DNA from: Pedobacter sp. KBS0701
GTDB lineage: Bacteria; Bacteroidota; Bacteroidia; Sphingobacteriales; Sphingobacteriaceae
Direction: 5' to 3'
Length of the DNA stretch: 64,000 bases
Assembly (NCBI RefSeq): GCF_005938645.2
Contig: NZ_CP042171.1
Coordinates: 5,022,001-5,086,000 of the forward strand
Shown here: piece by piece, positions 49,437 to 58,736 of the stretch
Position numbering within the stretch: position 1 is the stretch's first letter
Layout: each line of letters begins with the position of its first letter
Made by a program: the position numbers and the translations under genes
The notes under the pieces: generated by a model
What the model was told of the DNA's origin: nothing
The model's database searches: none
Seen by the model: only the letters and a program-made list of their open reading frames with translations

Positions 49437-50621
49437 TTATAGCACCCTTAACAACAATCCCTTTAAGTATTCCCCTTCCGGGAAAGAAATCCGAACCGGA
49501 TGGTCTTCTGGTTGGCAGAATTGTTTAATAATCTGTACTTCCTTGCCTGCATCAAGCGCTGCCCAGGCAATAATTTGTTTAAATGTTTCAATATCAACTG
49601 CCCCTGAACAAGAGAAAGTAGCCAAAAGACCACCTTTTTCCAGTAACAGCATACCTAAACGGTTTAAATCTTTATAAGCCCTGGCTGCACGATCTAACGC
49701 TGAACGCGAAGGTGCGTATTTAGGTGGATCAAGCACAATCACATCAAACAGTTCGCCCGATTCTTTAAAAGCCCTGAGTTGTTTATTTACATCCGACTGG
49801 ATAGCTGTAACTTTATCAGCATCGAATTTATTTAAGGCTATGTTTTGCTTTAAGGTTTCTACAGCCAGTCCTGAACTATCAACACTGGTAACACTTGCTG
49901 CACCATTAGCCAAACTGTTGAGGCTAAAACCACCGCTATAGCTAAAGCAATCCAAAACTTTTTTATCTTTTGTATAACCGGCTAAAATACTTCTGTTATC
50001 CCGCTGATCGCAATAAAAGCCTGATTTCTGTCCTTCAGCAATATTGATATTATAAATAATTCCATTTTCTTTTACCTCTAAAAATTCTGGTGGATTTTCG
50101 CCCCAAAGCAATCCGTTTTCAATAGGTAAACCTTCGTGAGTACGTGCGGTGGCATCACTTTTATCGAATATGCCTTTCGGTTTTAATTCTGCCTTTAGTA
50201 ATTCTACAATCTCTGTTTTAACCTTTTCAATTCCGGAACTTAAAATCTGCAACGACAGGAAATCGGCATATTTGTCGACAATTAAGCCAGGCAGAAAATC
50301 GGCTTCACTAAAAACTAAACGACAGGTATTGGTCTGTTCGCTTAAAATAAAATGACGCGAAGCAATGGCTTGTTTTAACCGGTTCTGGTACCAATTGTGA
50401 TCAATGGTTTGTGTTTCGTCCCATTCTAACAAGCGAACAGCAACACGCGAATTGCTATTGAAATATCCATAGGCGAGAAATTCATGATCGAAAGCAAAAA
50501 CTTTTACGACATCACCATCTTCAGGTTTTCCCTTAACTTTTTCTAATGCTCCGGAAAATACCCATGGATGTCTTTGTAATGCCGCTTTTTCTTTACCCTT
50601 TTTTAATATGATTTCTACCAT
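49437..50621 (-). CDS. RlmI-like class I rRNA methyltransferase
   Basis: A 394-residue enzyme with an N-terminal PUA domain (about 1-75, starting EIILKKGKEKAALQRHPWVF) and a C-terminal Rossmann methyltransferase. The SAM loop is DCFSYSGGFSLNSLANGA and the catalytic motif is DPPKYAPSRSALD. The closest named group methylates C5 of a 23S rRNA cytosine (RlmI-like). The PUA start motif and the DPPK motif are both present, so the gene is intact. The precise target base cannot be set. Confidence 0.9.
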   Translation of the reverse strand: MVEIILKKGKEKAALQRHPWVFSGALEKVKGKPEDGDVVKVFAFDHEFLAYGYFNSNSRVAVRLLEWDETQTIDHNWYQNRLKQAIASRHFILSEQTNTCRLVFSEADFLPGLIVDKYADFLSLQILSSGIEKVKTEIVELLKAELKPKGIFDKSDATARTHEGLPIENGLLWGENPPEFLEVKENGIIYNINIAEGQKSGFYCDQRDNRSILAGYTKDKKVLDCFSYSGGFSLNSLANGAASVTSVDSSGLAVETLKQNIALNKFDADKVTAIQSDVNKQLRAFKESGELFDVIVLDPPKYAPSRSALDRAARAYKDLNRLGMLLLEKGGLLATFSCSGAVDIETFKQIIAWAALDAGKEVQIIKQFCQPEDHPVRISFPEGEYLKGLLLRVL

Positions 50622-50639
50622 GCTGCAAAGGTAATAATT

Positions 50640-50802
50640 AGTTTGGAGAATAGCGTTTGGCGCTTAGCGATAAGCGTTTCATACGATGCGCATAATCAGA
50701 ACATCTGTTAAATCGGAGTGCTTATTCGAACGTAGCATTAAACGCTAACCACCACACGCTTAGCGCCAGGCACTCAACGCCTTGCGCCATACGCTAACCG
50801 AT
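50640..50802. repeat. Stutter repeat pair with an empty centre
   Basis: The left side has AGCGTTTGGCGCTTAGCG and the right side has CGCTTAGCGCCAGGCACTC and related words, roughly inverted. About 60 bases lie between. The layout resembles the flanks of the IVP cassette, but no gene is inside. Confidence 0.5.
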
Positions 50803-50808
50803 TGGCAT

Positions 50809-51819
50809 TCAGCGCTTCTTCACCAGTTCCGTATCCAAAACCTTGGTTTCGAACTCGGTAACAGGCCTTTTAGCTTCGATCATCGAAATCAATAATTCGG
50901 TGGCCACCTGTCCCATTTCGAATGCAGGCTGTTTAACTGAGGTTAAGGATGGCGAAAACAATTCGACAAGATTGGAATTGGTAAAACCTGCAATCGCAAT
51001 TTTATGTGCCACTTCAGGATTGGTTTTCTTCAGAGCCATAATGCAACCTGTGGTTAAGCGGTCGCTCGAGATAAAAATCCCATCGGGTTTAAGCGGCAAA
51101 AGTTCTTTCACCGCTTCTTCCAGTTCCGCGCTGTGCATACCACCATGCTGGCAATATTTTACCAGTTCGGGCTTAAATTCGATATGATATTTAACCAAAG
51201 CCGCTTTATAACCTGCTAACCTTTCTTTCGTTATTGAAAGGTTTTCTGAATTCGTCAAATGGGCAATGGTTCTTTTTCCTGATAAAATAAGATGTTCTGT
51301 GGCATCAAAAGAGCCCTTAAAGTTATTGGCAATTACTTTATGGGTTTCAAAATCTTCCGGTACGCGATCAAAAAATACAATGGGTAAACCCTTAGCGTAT
51401 AAATGCCTTAAGTAACCGATATCCTGTGTTTCTGAAGAAAGTGCAATTAATAAACCATCAATGGAACGCGATGCCAGGTGTTCAACGTTTAGTTTTTCCT
51501 GTTTGTACGATTCGTGGCTTTGAGAAATAATTACATGATAATCTTTATCATAAGCAATTGATTCAATGCCATTTATCACCTGAGAAAAAAAGTTGTTGGC
51601 AATTTCACTAACAATAATTCCGATAGAATAACTACGGCGCTCTTTTAAACTTCTGGCAATCGGATTGGCACGATAATTTACCTTTTCGGCATAGGCTAAA
51701 ACCAGCTTTTTAGTTTCCTCACTAATTTCGTAACGGTCTCTTAAAGCCCGGGAAACCGTAGATGTAGAGAGTCCTAATGCTTTAGCAATATCTTTTATGG
51801 TAGATGTTTCAAATCTCAT
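50809..51819 (-). CDS. LacI-family transcriptional regulator
   Basis: A 336-residue regulator. The N-terminal helix-turn-helix (STIKDIAKALGLSTSTVSRA, about 6-25) and hinge helix are followed by a periplasmic-binding-protein-like effector domain (about 60-335). The effector domain begins YSIGIIVSEIANNFFSQVI. It is divergent from susC and the pectin genes, so the likely operators are ATGCAAGCGATTGCAT at 52028-52043 and an imperfect palindrome at 51883-51901. The effector is probably a pectin oligosaccharide or galacturonate. The xylose operon has near-identical operator sequences. Confidence 0.9.
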   Translation of the reverse strand: MRFETSTIKDIAKALGLSTSTVSRALRDRYEISEETKKLVLAYAEKVNYRANPIARSLKERRSYSIGIIVSEIANNFFSQVINGIESIAYDKDYHVIISQSHESYKQEKLNVEHLASRSIDGLLIALSSETQDIGYLRHLYAKGLPIVFFDRVPEDFETHKVIANNFKGSFDATEHLILSGKRTIAHLTNSENLSITKERLAGYKAALVKYHIEFKPELVKYCQHGGMHSAELEEAVKELLPLKPDGIFISSDRLTTGCIMALKKTNPEVAHKIAIAGFTNSNLVELFSPSLTSVKQPAFEMGQVATELLISMIEAKRPVTEFETKVLDTELVKKR

Positions 51820-51882
51820 GTTCGTATTGCGTACAAGTTACAAAAAATATCTCTTAAGGTGGATTTAGTCACCAACATTAAT

Positions 51883-51901
51883 AAACGTTAGGTTGACGTT
51901 T
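51883..51901. promoter_or_regulatory. Imperfect palindrome between lacI-type gene and susC
   Basis: AAACGTTAGGTTGACGTTT has AAACGT and ACGTTT as mirrored ends with an irregular centre, and could be a weaker operator. Confidence 0.35.
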
Positions 51902-52027
51902 TTGGGAACGTTTGCACACTTTTTTAGTTAAATCTGGTTTCAATTGCTTTTTAGTTTGTAAAATTGTTAAGTAAAAGTAACCAAATATAAACAAACTATA
52001 ACGCTCCGAAATAGAATTATATTCTAC

Positions 52028-52043
52028 ATGCAAGCGATTGCAT
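52028..52043. promoter_or_regulatory. LacI-type operator upstream of susC
   Basis: ATGCAAGCGATTGCAT is palindromic with a central CG, as in LacI-family operators. It lies 41 bases upstream of the susC start codon and near a TATATTCT box at 52018-52025. It shares the half-sites ATGCAA and TTGCAT with the xylose operator. Confidence 0.75.
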
Positions 52044-52083
52044 CATCTTAAATAACCAAATCTTATCTACTAAATTAATAATT

Positions 52084-55000
52084 ATGAGCAGAGTCTTACT
52101 CTTATTTACATTTCTCTCTTTTATCGGATTATCATTGGCTCAGGCACAAAACAGGCAGCTTACCGGAACGGTGAAAGATAAAAAAGACGGACAGGTCCTG
52201 GTTGGTGTAAGTGTTGCACTAGCAGGCACAAAAAATGGAACCAGTACTGATGCTAACGGCACTTTCAAGATCAGCATCCCTGCAAATGGTGCGGTTTTAA
52301 CTTTTACCTATATTGGTTATAAAACCAAAAATGTTACGGTAACAAACGAAACAAAACTATCAGTTGCTTTGGATGAGGATGCCAACAATCTTGAAGAAGT
52401 AACCGTTAATGTTGGATACGGCACCGTACGTAAAAAAGACTTAACCGGCGCTGTTGGTTCTGTAGGCGCTGATGTGATTGCTGCGGCTCCGGTATCTTCT
52501 GCACTAGAGGCCATTCAGGGACGGGTAGCCGGGATTAATATTTCATCGTCAGAAGGTTCGCCGGATGCACAGATTAACGTAAGGGTTAGGGGAGGCGGTT
52601 CCATCACCGGCGATAACTCGCCACTTTATATTGTTGATGGGTTCCCGGTAACTTCAATAGCTGATATTGCTCCGCAGGATATCGAATCAATCGATGTACT
52701 AAAAGACGCCTCATCAACGGCCATTTATGGAGCGAGGGGTGCTAACGGGGTAATACTTGTTACAACCAAAAACAGTAAAGATGGAAAAACGAATATCGCT
52801 TATAATGTTTTTGGTGGCACCAGAAAACTAGCGAAGAAACTGGGTGTGTTATCGGCATCTGATTATGTGCACTGGCAATACGAGAGATCACTTCTAGATG
52901 GTACACCAACTGATTACACTCAATATTTTGGGAATTATCAAGATATAGACCTGTTCGATAATATCGCGGAAAATGACTGGCAAGATCTGGTTTTTGGTCG
53001 TACAGGAACAACCTTTAATCAAAATCTAAGCATTACCGGCGGAAGCGATAAAACAAAATACAGCTTAAGTCACAGTTTTGTAACTGATAAGGCCATTATG
53101 CAAATGTCTGATTTTAAAAGACAGAACATTAATTTCAAATTAAACCACAAATTATACGACGCCTTAACTTTAGATTTTGGGTTCCGCTATTCCGATACCA
53201 AAACCAATGGCGGCGGGGCTAACGAGCAAAATGAAAAATCATCAGCCGATTCGCGTTTGAAATATGCGATTCTATATCCATCATTCCCTGTACCGGGCTT
53301 AACAGCATCAACAGATACCAATGATGAATTTAACCTCTATAATCCACTGGTGGCCATTTCGGATAATGATCAGTATGTTCACCGAAAAACCTACAATATA
53401 AATGGCGCAGCAACTTACGAAATCATTGATAATCTAAGATTGCGTTCAGAGGTTGGTTATGATGGCCTCCGCAGTGATCAGGATCGCTTTTACGGCCTTA
53501 CTACTTATTACGTAAAAAACCTGGCCGATGCGCCTAATTTCCCAGTACTTACTTCTACCAATGCCAATAGGAACAGCTTTAGAAACACCAATACACTTAA
53601 TTACAGCTTTAATAAAATCCTTGGCAAAAACCACAATCTTAATGTTTTATTGGGTCAGGAATTTATCAAAACAGAACAGAATATTTTAACCAATGAAGTT
53701 CGTGGTTTCCCGAAAACCTTCACTTTCGACCAAACACGGGTATTGACTACACAAGGTAAAGCTGCTATTATAGATAATAACTTTTCTCCGGATGATAAAT
53801 TATTCTCGTTTTTTGGCAGGGCCAATTACGATTATCAAGGCAAATATTTGTTAAGCGCAACCTTCAGGGCCGATGGTTCTTCTAAATTTTCGCCGGAAAA
53901 TCATTGGGGTTATTTTCCCTCAGTTTCTGGTGCGTGGAGAATTTCACAGGAAAAATTTATGCAGGGAACAAAATCATGGTTATCCGATTTGAAATTAAGA
54001 GCCAGTTATGGTGCGGCAGGTAATAACAACATCCCTCCCGGGCAAATCACCCAGTCTTTCCAGAATTCTAATACCAACTTTACAAATGGTTTCAGTAATT
54101 ACTGGGCAGCTTCCAAAACAATGGCTAATCCCGATTTGAAATGGGAAACAAACGTAACCAGAAACATTGGGTTGGATTTTGCTTTATTCGATTCGAAAGT
54201 AACCGGTACCATTGATGCCTACTTGAATAAAACTAAAAATTTACTGATTTTATTCCCACTGGGAGGTACCGGATACGATAACCAATACCGCAATTTGGGC
54301 CAGACCCAAAATAAGGGTTTAGAATTTTCGGTAAACTGGAGTGCAATCAAAGAGAAAAACTTCGATTTAACCGTAAACGCCAATATCAGTTTCAACAGAA
54401 ACAAAGTGCTTTCGTTAGGTTCGGTTAAAAATATAAATGGTACTTCAGGCTGGGCATCAACAGAAATTGGTGTAGATTACTTGGTAGAAGAAGGTGCCTC
54501 AATTGGTCGTATTTATGGCTACAAAAGTGCCGGCAGATACGAAGTATCTGATTTTACTGGCTACAACGCCACAAGCGGCAAATGGATATTAAAGCCAGGA
54601 GTAGTTGACGCTACTTCATTTGTAGGCACAGTACGCCCGGGCACAATGAAAATTCAAGATCTTTCAGGAGACGGAAAGATCGATTTATCCGACCGGTCTA
54701 TTATCGGCAATACCAACCCATTAAACACTGGTGGTTTCTCACTTAATTCGAGAATTTACAATTTTGATCTTGGTGCATATTTTAACTGGAGCTATGGAAA
54801 CGATGTGTACAATGCCAATAAAATTGAATATACCTCAACCAGTAAATACGCTTCAAGAAATCTGATTTCAGTTATGGAAAGCGGACAACGCTGGACAAAT
54901 TTAAGGGCAGACGGAACAATTAGTAACGACCCAGCTGAATTAACAGCCATGAATGCAAACACCACTTTATGGTCGCCATATACCAAAACTTTTGTGCTAA

Positions 55001-55266
55001 GCGACTGGGCGGTAGAAGATGGTTCGTTTTTAAGGTTATCGACCCTGACCCTTGGATATACCCTTCCTGAAAAAATATCACGCAAATTAAAAATGAAAAA
55101 ATTAAGGTTTTATGCTTCTGCTTATAACGTGTGGCTATGGACTAATTATACGGGCTTTGACCCAGAGGTTTCGACCAGACGGAATACGCCGCTTACACCA
55201 GGAGTTGATTACTCTGCATATCCAAGAAGCAAATCTTACCTATTCGGGCTAAATGTTAATTTTTAG
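52084..55266 (+). CDS. susC: SusC/RagA TonB-dependent outer-membrane glycan importer
   Basis: A 1060-residue TonB-linked outer-membrane protein. Order of parts: signal peptide (about 1-20), carboxypeptidase-regulatory-like domain (about 22-110, with LTGTVKDKKDGQVLVGVSV), TonB plug (about 115-230, with the VNVGYGTVRKKDLTGAVG region) and a long beta-barrel ending SYLFGLNVNF, the final Phe typical of barrels. It imports oligosaccharides together with SusD, whose gene starts 22 bases after its stop. It lacks the STN domain that would mark anti-sigma control, which fits LacI-type regulation. By context the substrate is pectin-derived. Confidence 0.95.
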   Translation: MSRVLLLFTFLSFIGLSLAQAQNRQLTGTVKDKKDGQVLVGVSVALAGTKNGTSTDANGTFKISIPANGAVLTFTYIGYKTKNVTVTNETKLSVALDEDANNLEEVTVNVGYGTVRKKDLTGAVGSVGADVIAAAPVSSALEAIQGRVAGINISSSEGSPDAQINVRVRGGGSITGDNSPLYIVDGFPVTSIADIAPQDIESIDVLKDASSTAIYGARGANGVILVTTKNSKDGKTNIAYNVFGGTRKLAKKLGVLSASDYVHWQYERSLLDGTPTDYTQYFGNYQDIDLFDNIAENDWQDLVFGRTGTTFNQNLSITGGSDKTKYSLSHSFVTDKAIMQMSDFKRQNINFKLNHKLYDALTLDFGFRYSDTKTNGGGANEQNEKSSADSRLKYAILYPSFPVPGLTASTDTNDEFNLYNPLVAISDNDQYVHRKTYNINGAATYEIIDNLRLRSEVGYDGLRSDQDRFYGLTTYYVKNLADAPNFPVLTSTNANRNSFRNTNTLNYSFNKILGKNHNLNVLLGQEFIKTEQNILTNEVRGFPKTFTFDQTRVLTTQGKAAIIDNNFSPDDKLFSFFGRANYDYQGKYLLSATFRADGSSKFSPENHWGYFPSVSGAWRISQEKFMQGTKSWLSDLKLRASYGAAGNNNIPPGQITQSFQNSNTNFTNGFSNYWAASKTMANPDLKWETNVTRNIGLDFALFDSKVTGTIDAYLNKTKNLLILFPLGGTGYDNQYRNLGQTQNKGLEFSVNWSAIKEKNFDLTVNANISFNRNKVLSLGSVKNINGTSGWASTEIGVDYLVEEGASIGRIYGYKSAGRYEVSDFTGYNATSGKWILKPGVVDATSFVGTVRPGTMKIQDLSGDGKIDLSDRSIIGNTNPLNTGGFSLNSRIYNFDLGAYFNWSYGNDVYNANKIEYTSTSKYASRNLISVMESGQRWTNLRADGTISNDPAELTAMNANTTLWSPYTKTFVLSDWAVEDGSFLRLSTLTLGYTLPEKISRKLKMKKLRFYASAYNVWLWTNYTGFDPEVSTRRNTPLTPGVDYSAYPRSKSYLFGLNVNF

Positions 55267-55288
55267 AAGATCTTTTAATTTTACGAAA

Positions 55289-57085
55289 ATGAAAAAAATT
55301 ATATATACGCTGTTCATCATTACCGGAATAACACTTGTTAGCAGCTGTAAAAAAACATTGGATGCACCGGCTAAATCTACGCTTGATGAGTCTGTTATTT
55401 TTTCGACACCAAGTTTGGCGGAAGGTGCCATAGCAGGTGTGCTGCAATCTTTTGGCGAAACCAACTCCTACAGGGGACGTTTTTTAGTGTATTATGGGCT
55501 TAACAACGATACAGAAGTATACAATACCTTAAAATCGGTTGATGATGACAAAGCAAAATTATCTAATTACAACTGTGGTGTGAACAATGGCCAAATGAAC
55601 ACCACAGATAATGCATGGGCTAAGTTTTACGAAGGCATTGAAAGGGCTAACCTGGCCATAAGAGGAATAAGAACGTACGGCAATATACAAAGTAACCCCG
55701 TAATGGCACAGATCCTTGGCGAAATTTTAACCTTAAGGGCTGTTCTATACAACGATCTTATCAAAGGCTGGGGAGATGTGCCGGCACGTTTTGAACCCAT
55801 TACCTCTGCAACATCTTATTTGCCAAGAAATGACAGAGATGTAATTTATAAACAATTGTTAGCCGACTTAAATGAGGCTGCAGGTTACCTGCCGTGGCCT
55901 GGTGAGAATAACATAACAGCTAAAGTAGAACGCGTAAGCAAAGCTTTTGCAAAAGGCTTAAGGGCACGCTTGGCACTTGCAGCCGGTGGTTATGCACAGC
56001 GCCTTGACGGAACAGTAAGGTTAAGTTCTGATCCGGAATTATCGCACGATAAAATGTATGCCATTGCCAAAAAAGAATGCCTGGAAATTATTGCAAGTGG
56101 TAAATTAAGATTGCTTGGATTTGAAGAGGTGTTCAGAAAACTGAACGAGGAAACCGGTGCCGCCGGCTTAGAATCCATGTGGGAAATTCCATTTAGCGAT
56201 GGCAGAGGCCGTGTGATTTTTGATTTAGGGGTAAAACATCTAAAAACAGACCAGTATACCGGCCAGAATAAAGGCGGAACAGATGGACCTAATCCGATTA
56301 TGCTGTACGAATATGAAAATGAAGATGTACGAAGGGATGTAACCGTAGTTCCATACGAATGGGATGGCGGCGACGGCACAAAAGGCGCAGCTCAGGTACC
56401 ATCGGCACTTGGCCGTTTATACTTTGGGAAATACCGTTACGAATGGATGAAAAGAAGGGTAACTTCTACCAATGATGATGGATTAAACTGGATGTATATG
56501 CGTTATGCAGATGTCGTGTTAATGGCTGCTGAAGCAGTTAACGATATTGATGGCCCGGCAGCAGCTGCACCATATTTAAAAATGATCCGTGACCGCGCTT
56601 TCCCAACTGCACCAACAAAAGTTACCGCTTTTATGGCCACAGCAACTGCCTCTAAAAATACATTTTTTGATGCAGTAGTAAATGAAAGAGCTTTAGAATT
56701 TACAGGAGAAATGCTAAGGAAAAGTGACCTGATCCGCTGGAATTTACTGGGCACGAAACTGGCTGAAGCCAAAACTAAATTACAGCAGCTAGAAAGCAGA
56801 CAAGGAAAATATGCGGCTTTGCCTGCTAAAATTTATTACAGAACAGCTGCAAATGGCGAAACGGTAGAGATTTATGGATTGAAATTTGGGGATACCGATG
56901 CCCAGGGTGTTGCTTTAGGCTATACTTCAAACAAAGCATGGACCATGGTTACAACAGGCGAAACGGTTTCTTACTGGAATGCCCTTTATACAAAAGAACC
57001 AAATCAACAGCAATATTGGCCGATATGGCAGGTATTTTTGGATTTATCTAACGGATTGTTAAACAATAAGCCATTAAACTTATAA
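55289..57085 (+). CDS. susD: SusD/RagB glycan-binding lipoprotein
   Basis: A 598-residue lipoprotein (signal ending VSSC, Cys20) with the SusD pattern of TPR-like helices, for example the QILGEILTLRAVLYNDLIKG helix and the MRYADVVLMAAEAVND helix. It caps the SusC barrel and captures glycan. The start at 55289 is taken because the upstream in-frame ATG at 55253 overlaps susC. It is expressed with susC and the Fn3/beta-helix lipoprotein, 10 bases after its stop. Confidence 0.95.
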   Translation: MKKIIYTLFIITGITLVSSCKKTLDAPAKSTLDESVIFSTPSLAEGAIAGVLQSFGETNSYRGRFLVYYGLNNDTEVYNTLKSVDDDKAKLSNYNCGVNNGQMNTTDNAWAKFYEGIERANLAIRGIRTYGNIQSNPVMAQILGEILTLRAVLYNDLIKGWGDVPARFEPITSATSYLPRNDRDVIYKQLLADLNEAAGYLPWPGENNITAKVERVSKAFAKGLRARLALAAGGYAQRLDGTVRLSSDPELSHDKMYAIAKKECLEIIASGKLRLLGFEEVFRKLNEETGAAGLESMWEIPFSDGRGRVIFDLGVKHLKTDQYTGQNKGGTDGPNPIMLYEYENEDVRRDVTVVPYEWDGGDGTKGAAQVPSALGRLYFGKYRYEWMKRRVTSTNDDGLNWMYMRYADVVLMAAEAVNDIDGPAAAAPYLKMIRDRAFPTAPTKVTAFMATATASKNTFFDAVVNERALEFTGEMLRKSDLIRWNLLGTKLAEAKTKLQQLESRQGKYAALPAKIYYRTAANGETVEIYGLKFGDTDAQGVALGYTSNKAWTMVTTGETVSYWNALYTKEPNQQQYWPIWQVFLDLSNGLLNNKPLNL

Positions 57086-57095
57086 ACTCAAGGTT

Positions 57096-58661
57096 ATGAA
57101 AAAGATTAATAGATATACATACACCTTCTTACTCATGGCGACAGTTTGTTTATCGGCATGCAAAAAAGACAATCTGGAAGAAATTACCACACTTAACGTA
57201 GACAGGGTATTTTCCAGCCCTGGCTTAACCGCAACAATAGTTAATAAAACCGGTGTTAAATTAACATGGAACGCCGTACCCAATGCCACTTCTTATACCA
57301 TCGAGGTATACGATAATGCCGACTTTACCGGCACCCCGGTAAAATCAATTGCCAGCATTACTGCAGCTCAATTACCCTATACCGTAACCGGATTAATAGG
57401 CGATACGCAATATTCAATTAGGGTAAAAGGTGTTGCACAGGGTGTTGCAGATTCCAAATGGGTTAGCACTTCTGCAAAAACAGAATCCGAACAGATTTTC
57501 CAAACGGTAAACCAGGCCAAAATAACGGCTACTTCTGTTGTATTAAACTGGACACCTGGCGAAACAGCAACTTCAGTTACCGTAACACCTGGAAATATTA
57601 CGCATACCGTTACCGCTGCAGAAATTGCAGCCGGAGAAGCAACCATAACAGGCTTAACCGGAGAAACGGATTACACGGCAAAATTGCTGGCCGGAACAAA
57701 GGTTAGAGGAACAGCAGCTTTTACCACACTTTATAATTTTACAGGCGCAACATTAGTAAGTCCATCAGATAACCTGGCAACTCTGATTACAAATGCTGCT
57801 GCAGGCACCGTTTTCGGTCTCGCTCCCGGCACTTATACGGTTAATGCAGATGTTATTGCCTCAAAATCAATTACCATAAGGGGAACAAAACCAACTGACA
57901 GGCCAATTATTAACGGGATGGTTCTTAGATTAAAGGCTAATGCAGGTTTAACCATTAAAGATGTGGTATTGGATGGTACCGGATCCTTAAACGGAAATCA
58001 AACCTTTATCTACGATGAAGCATCTGATAACGTTTATGGCCATTTTCTGCTTGAAAATTCAGTTGTAAAAAACTATACTAAAGGGCTATTCTATGTAAAT
58101 TTAAAAACACTTATCGAATCGGTAACTTTTAAAGGAAATGTAATCAGTAACATAGAATGTAGTGGTGGAGATTTTATCGATTTTAGATCAGGCTTAGCCA
58201 AAACATTAAATTTCACTAACAATACGGTATATGCATCTGTTTTGGCCAGAGACTTTTTTAGAATGGACCCAGCGGGCGCTACAAATTTTCCGGCCATTAC
58301 TTCAGTAATTACCGTTGCCACCAATACACTTAACGGAATTTGTAATGGCGCGGGTAATAGGTTGTTTTACGTTCGGTTGGCTAAACATGAAATTTACTTT
58401 TCAAAAAATATTGTAGCAAACTCTGGCGGTATTTTAACAAATCAGGTATTAACCACAATTGTTAGCGCTAATTTTACCGCAAATAATTATTTCAATGCTC
58501 CAACTTTTATTTCAGGCAGTGTAACTGTTGGTGCCAAATACGATACCGGAACATTTACCACATTAAATCCGGGCTTTACTGCTGCCGCAACTGGCAATTT
58601 TACCGTTAGCCAGTCAGATTTAAAAACGAATGGAGTCGGCGATCCCAGGTGGAGAAACTAA
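57096..58661 (+). CDS. Fn3 and beta-helix surface lipoprotein (DUF4957/DUF5123 type)
   Basis: A 521-residue lipoprotein (signal ending LSAC, Cys22). Order of parts: fibronectin type III domain 1 (about 45-125, with VKLTWNAVPNATSYTIEVYD), Fn3 domain 2 (about 135-205) and a right-handed beta-helix (about 215-515). The beta-helix has parallel strands such as LTIKDVVLDGTGSLNG and resembles the DUF4957/DUF5123 combination. It occupies the position of surface glycan-binding proteins in PULs. I see no residues that prove pectate lyase activity, so binding is the safer call. Confidence 0.8.
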   Translation: MKKINRYTYTFLLMATVCLSACKKDNLEEITTLNVDRVFSSPGLTATIVNKTGVKLTWNAVPNATSYTIEVYDNADFTGTPVKSIASITAAQLPYTVTGLIGDTQYSIRVKGVAQGVADSKWVSTSAKTESEQIFQTVNQAKITATSVVLNWTPGETATSVTVTPGNITHTVTAAEIAAGEATITGLTGETDYTAKLLAGTKVRGTAAFTTLYNFTGATLVSPSDNLATLITNAAAGTVFGLAPGTYTVNADVIASKSITIRGTKPTDRPIINGMVLRLKANAGLTIKDVVLDGTGSLNGNQTFIYDEASDNVYGHFLLENSVVKNYTKGLFYVNLKTLIESVTFKGNVISNIECSGGDFIDFRSGLAKTLNFTNNTVYASVLARDFFRMDPAGATNFPAITSVITVATNTLNGICNGAGNRLFYVRLAKHEIYFSKNIVANSGGILTNQVLTTIVSANFTANNYFNAPTFISGSVTVGAKYDTGTFTTLNPGFTAAATGNFTVSQSDLKTNGVGDPRWRN

Positions 58662-58674
58662 TTTTATAATTGAT

Positions 58675-58702
58675 AAGGGCAGGTTTTAATCTGCCCTTTT
58701 TT
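58675..58702 (+). terminator. Terminator inside the pectin locus
   Basis: AAGGGCAG at 58675-58682 pairs with CTGCCCTT at 58691-58698, followed by T residues. It lies between the beta-helix lipoprotein and the pectinesterase gene. Confidence 0.75.
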
Positions 58703-58736
58703 AATGAACTTTATGCTGTAGATTTAATCGAAAAGA

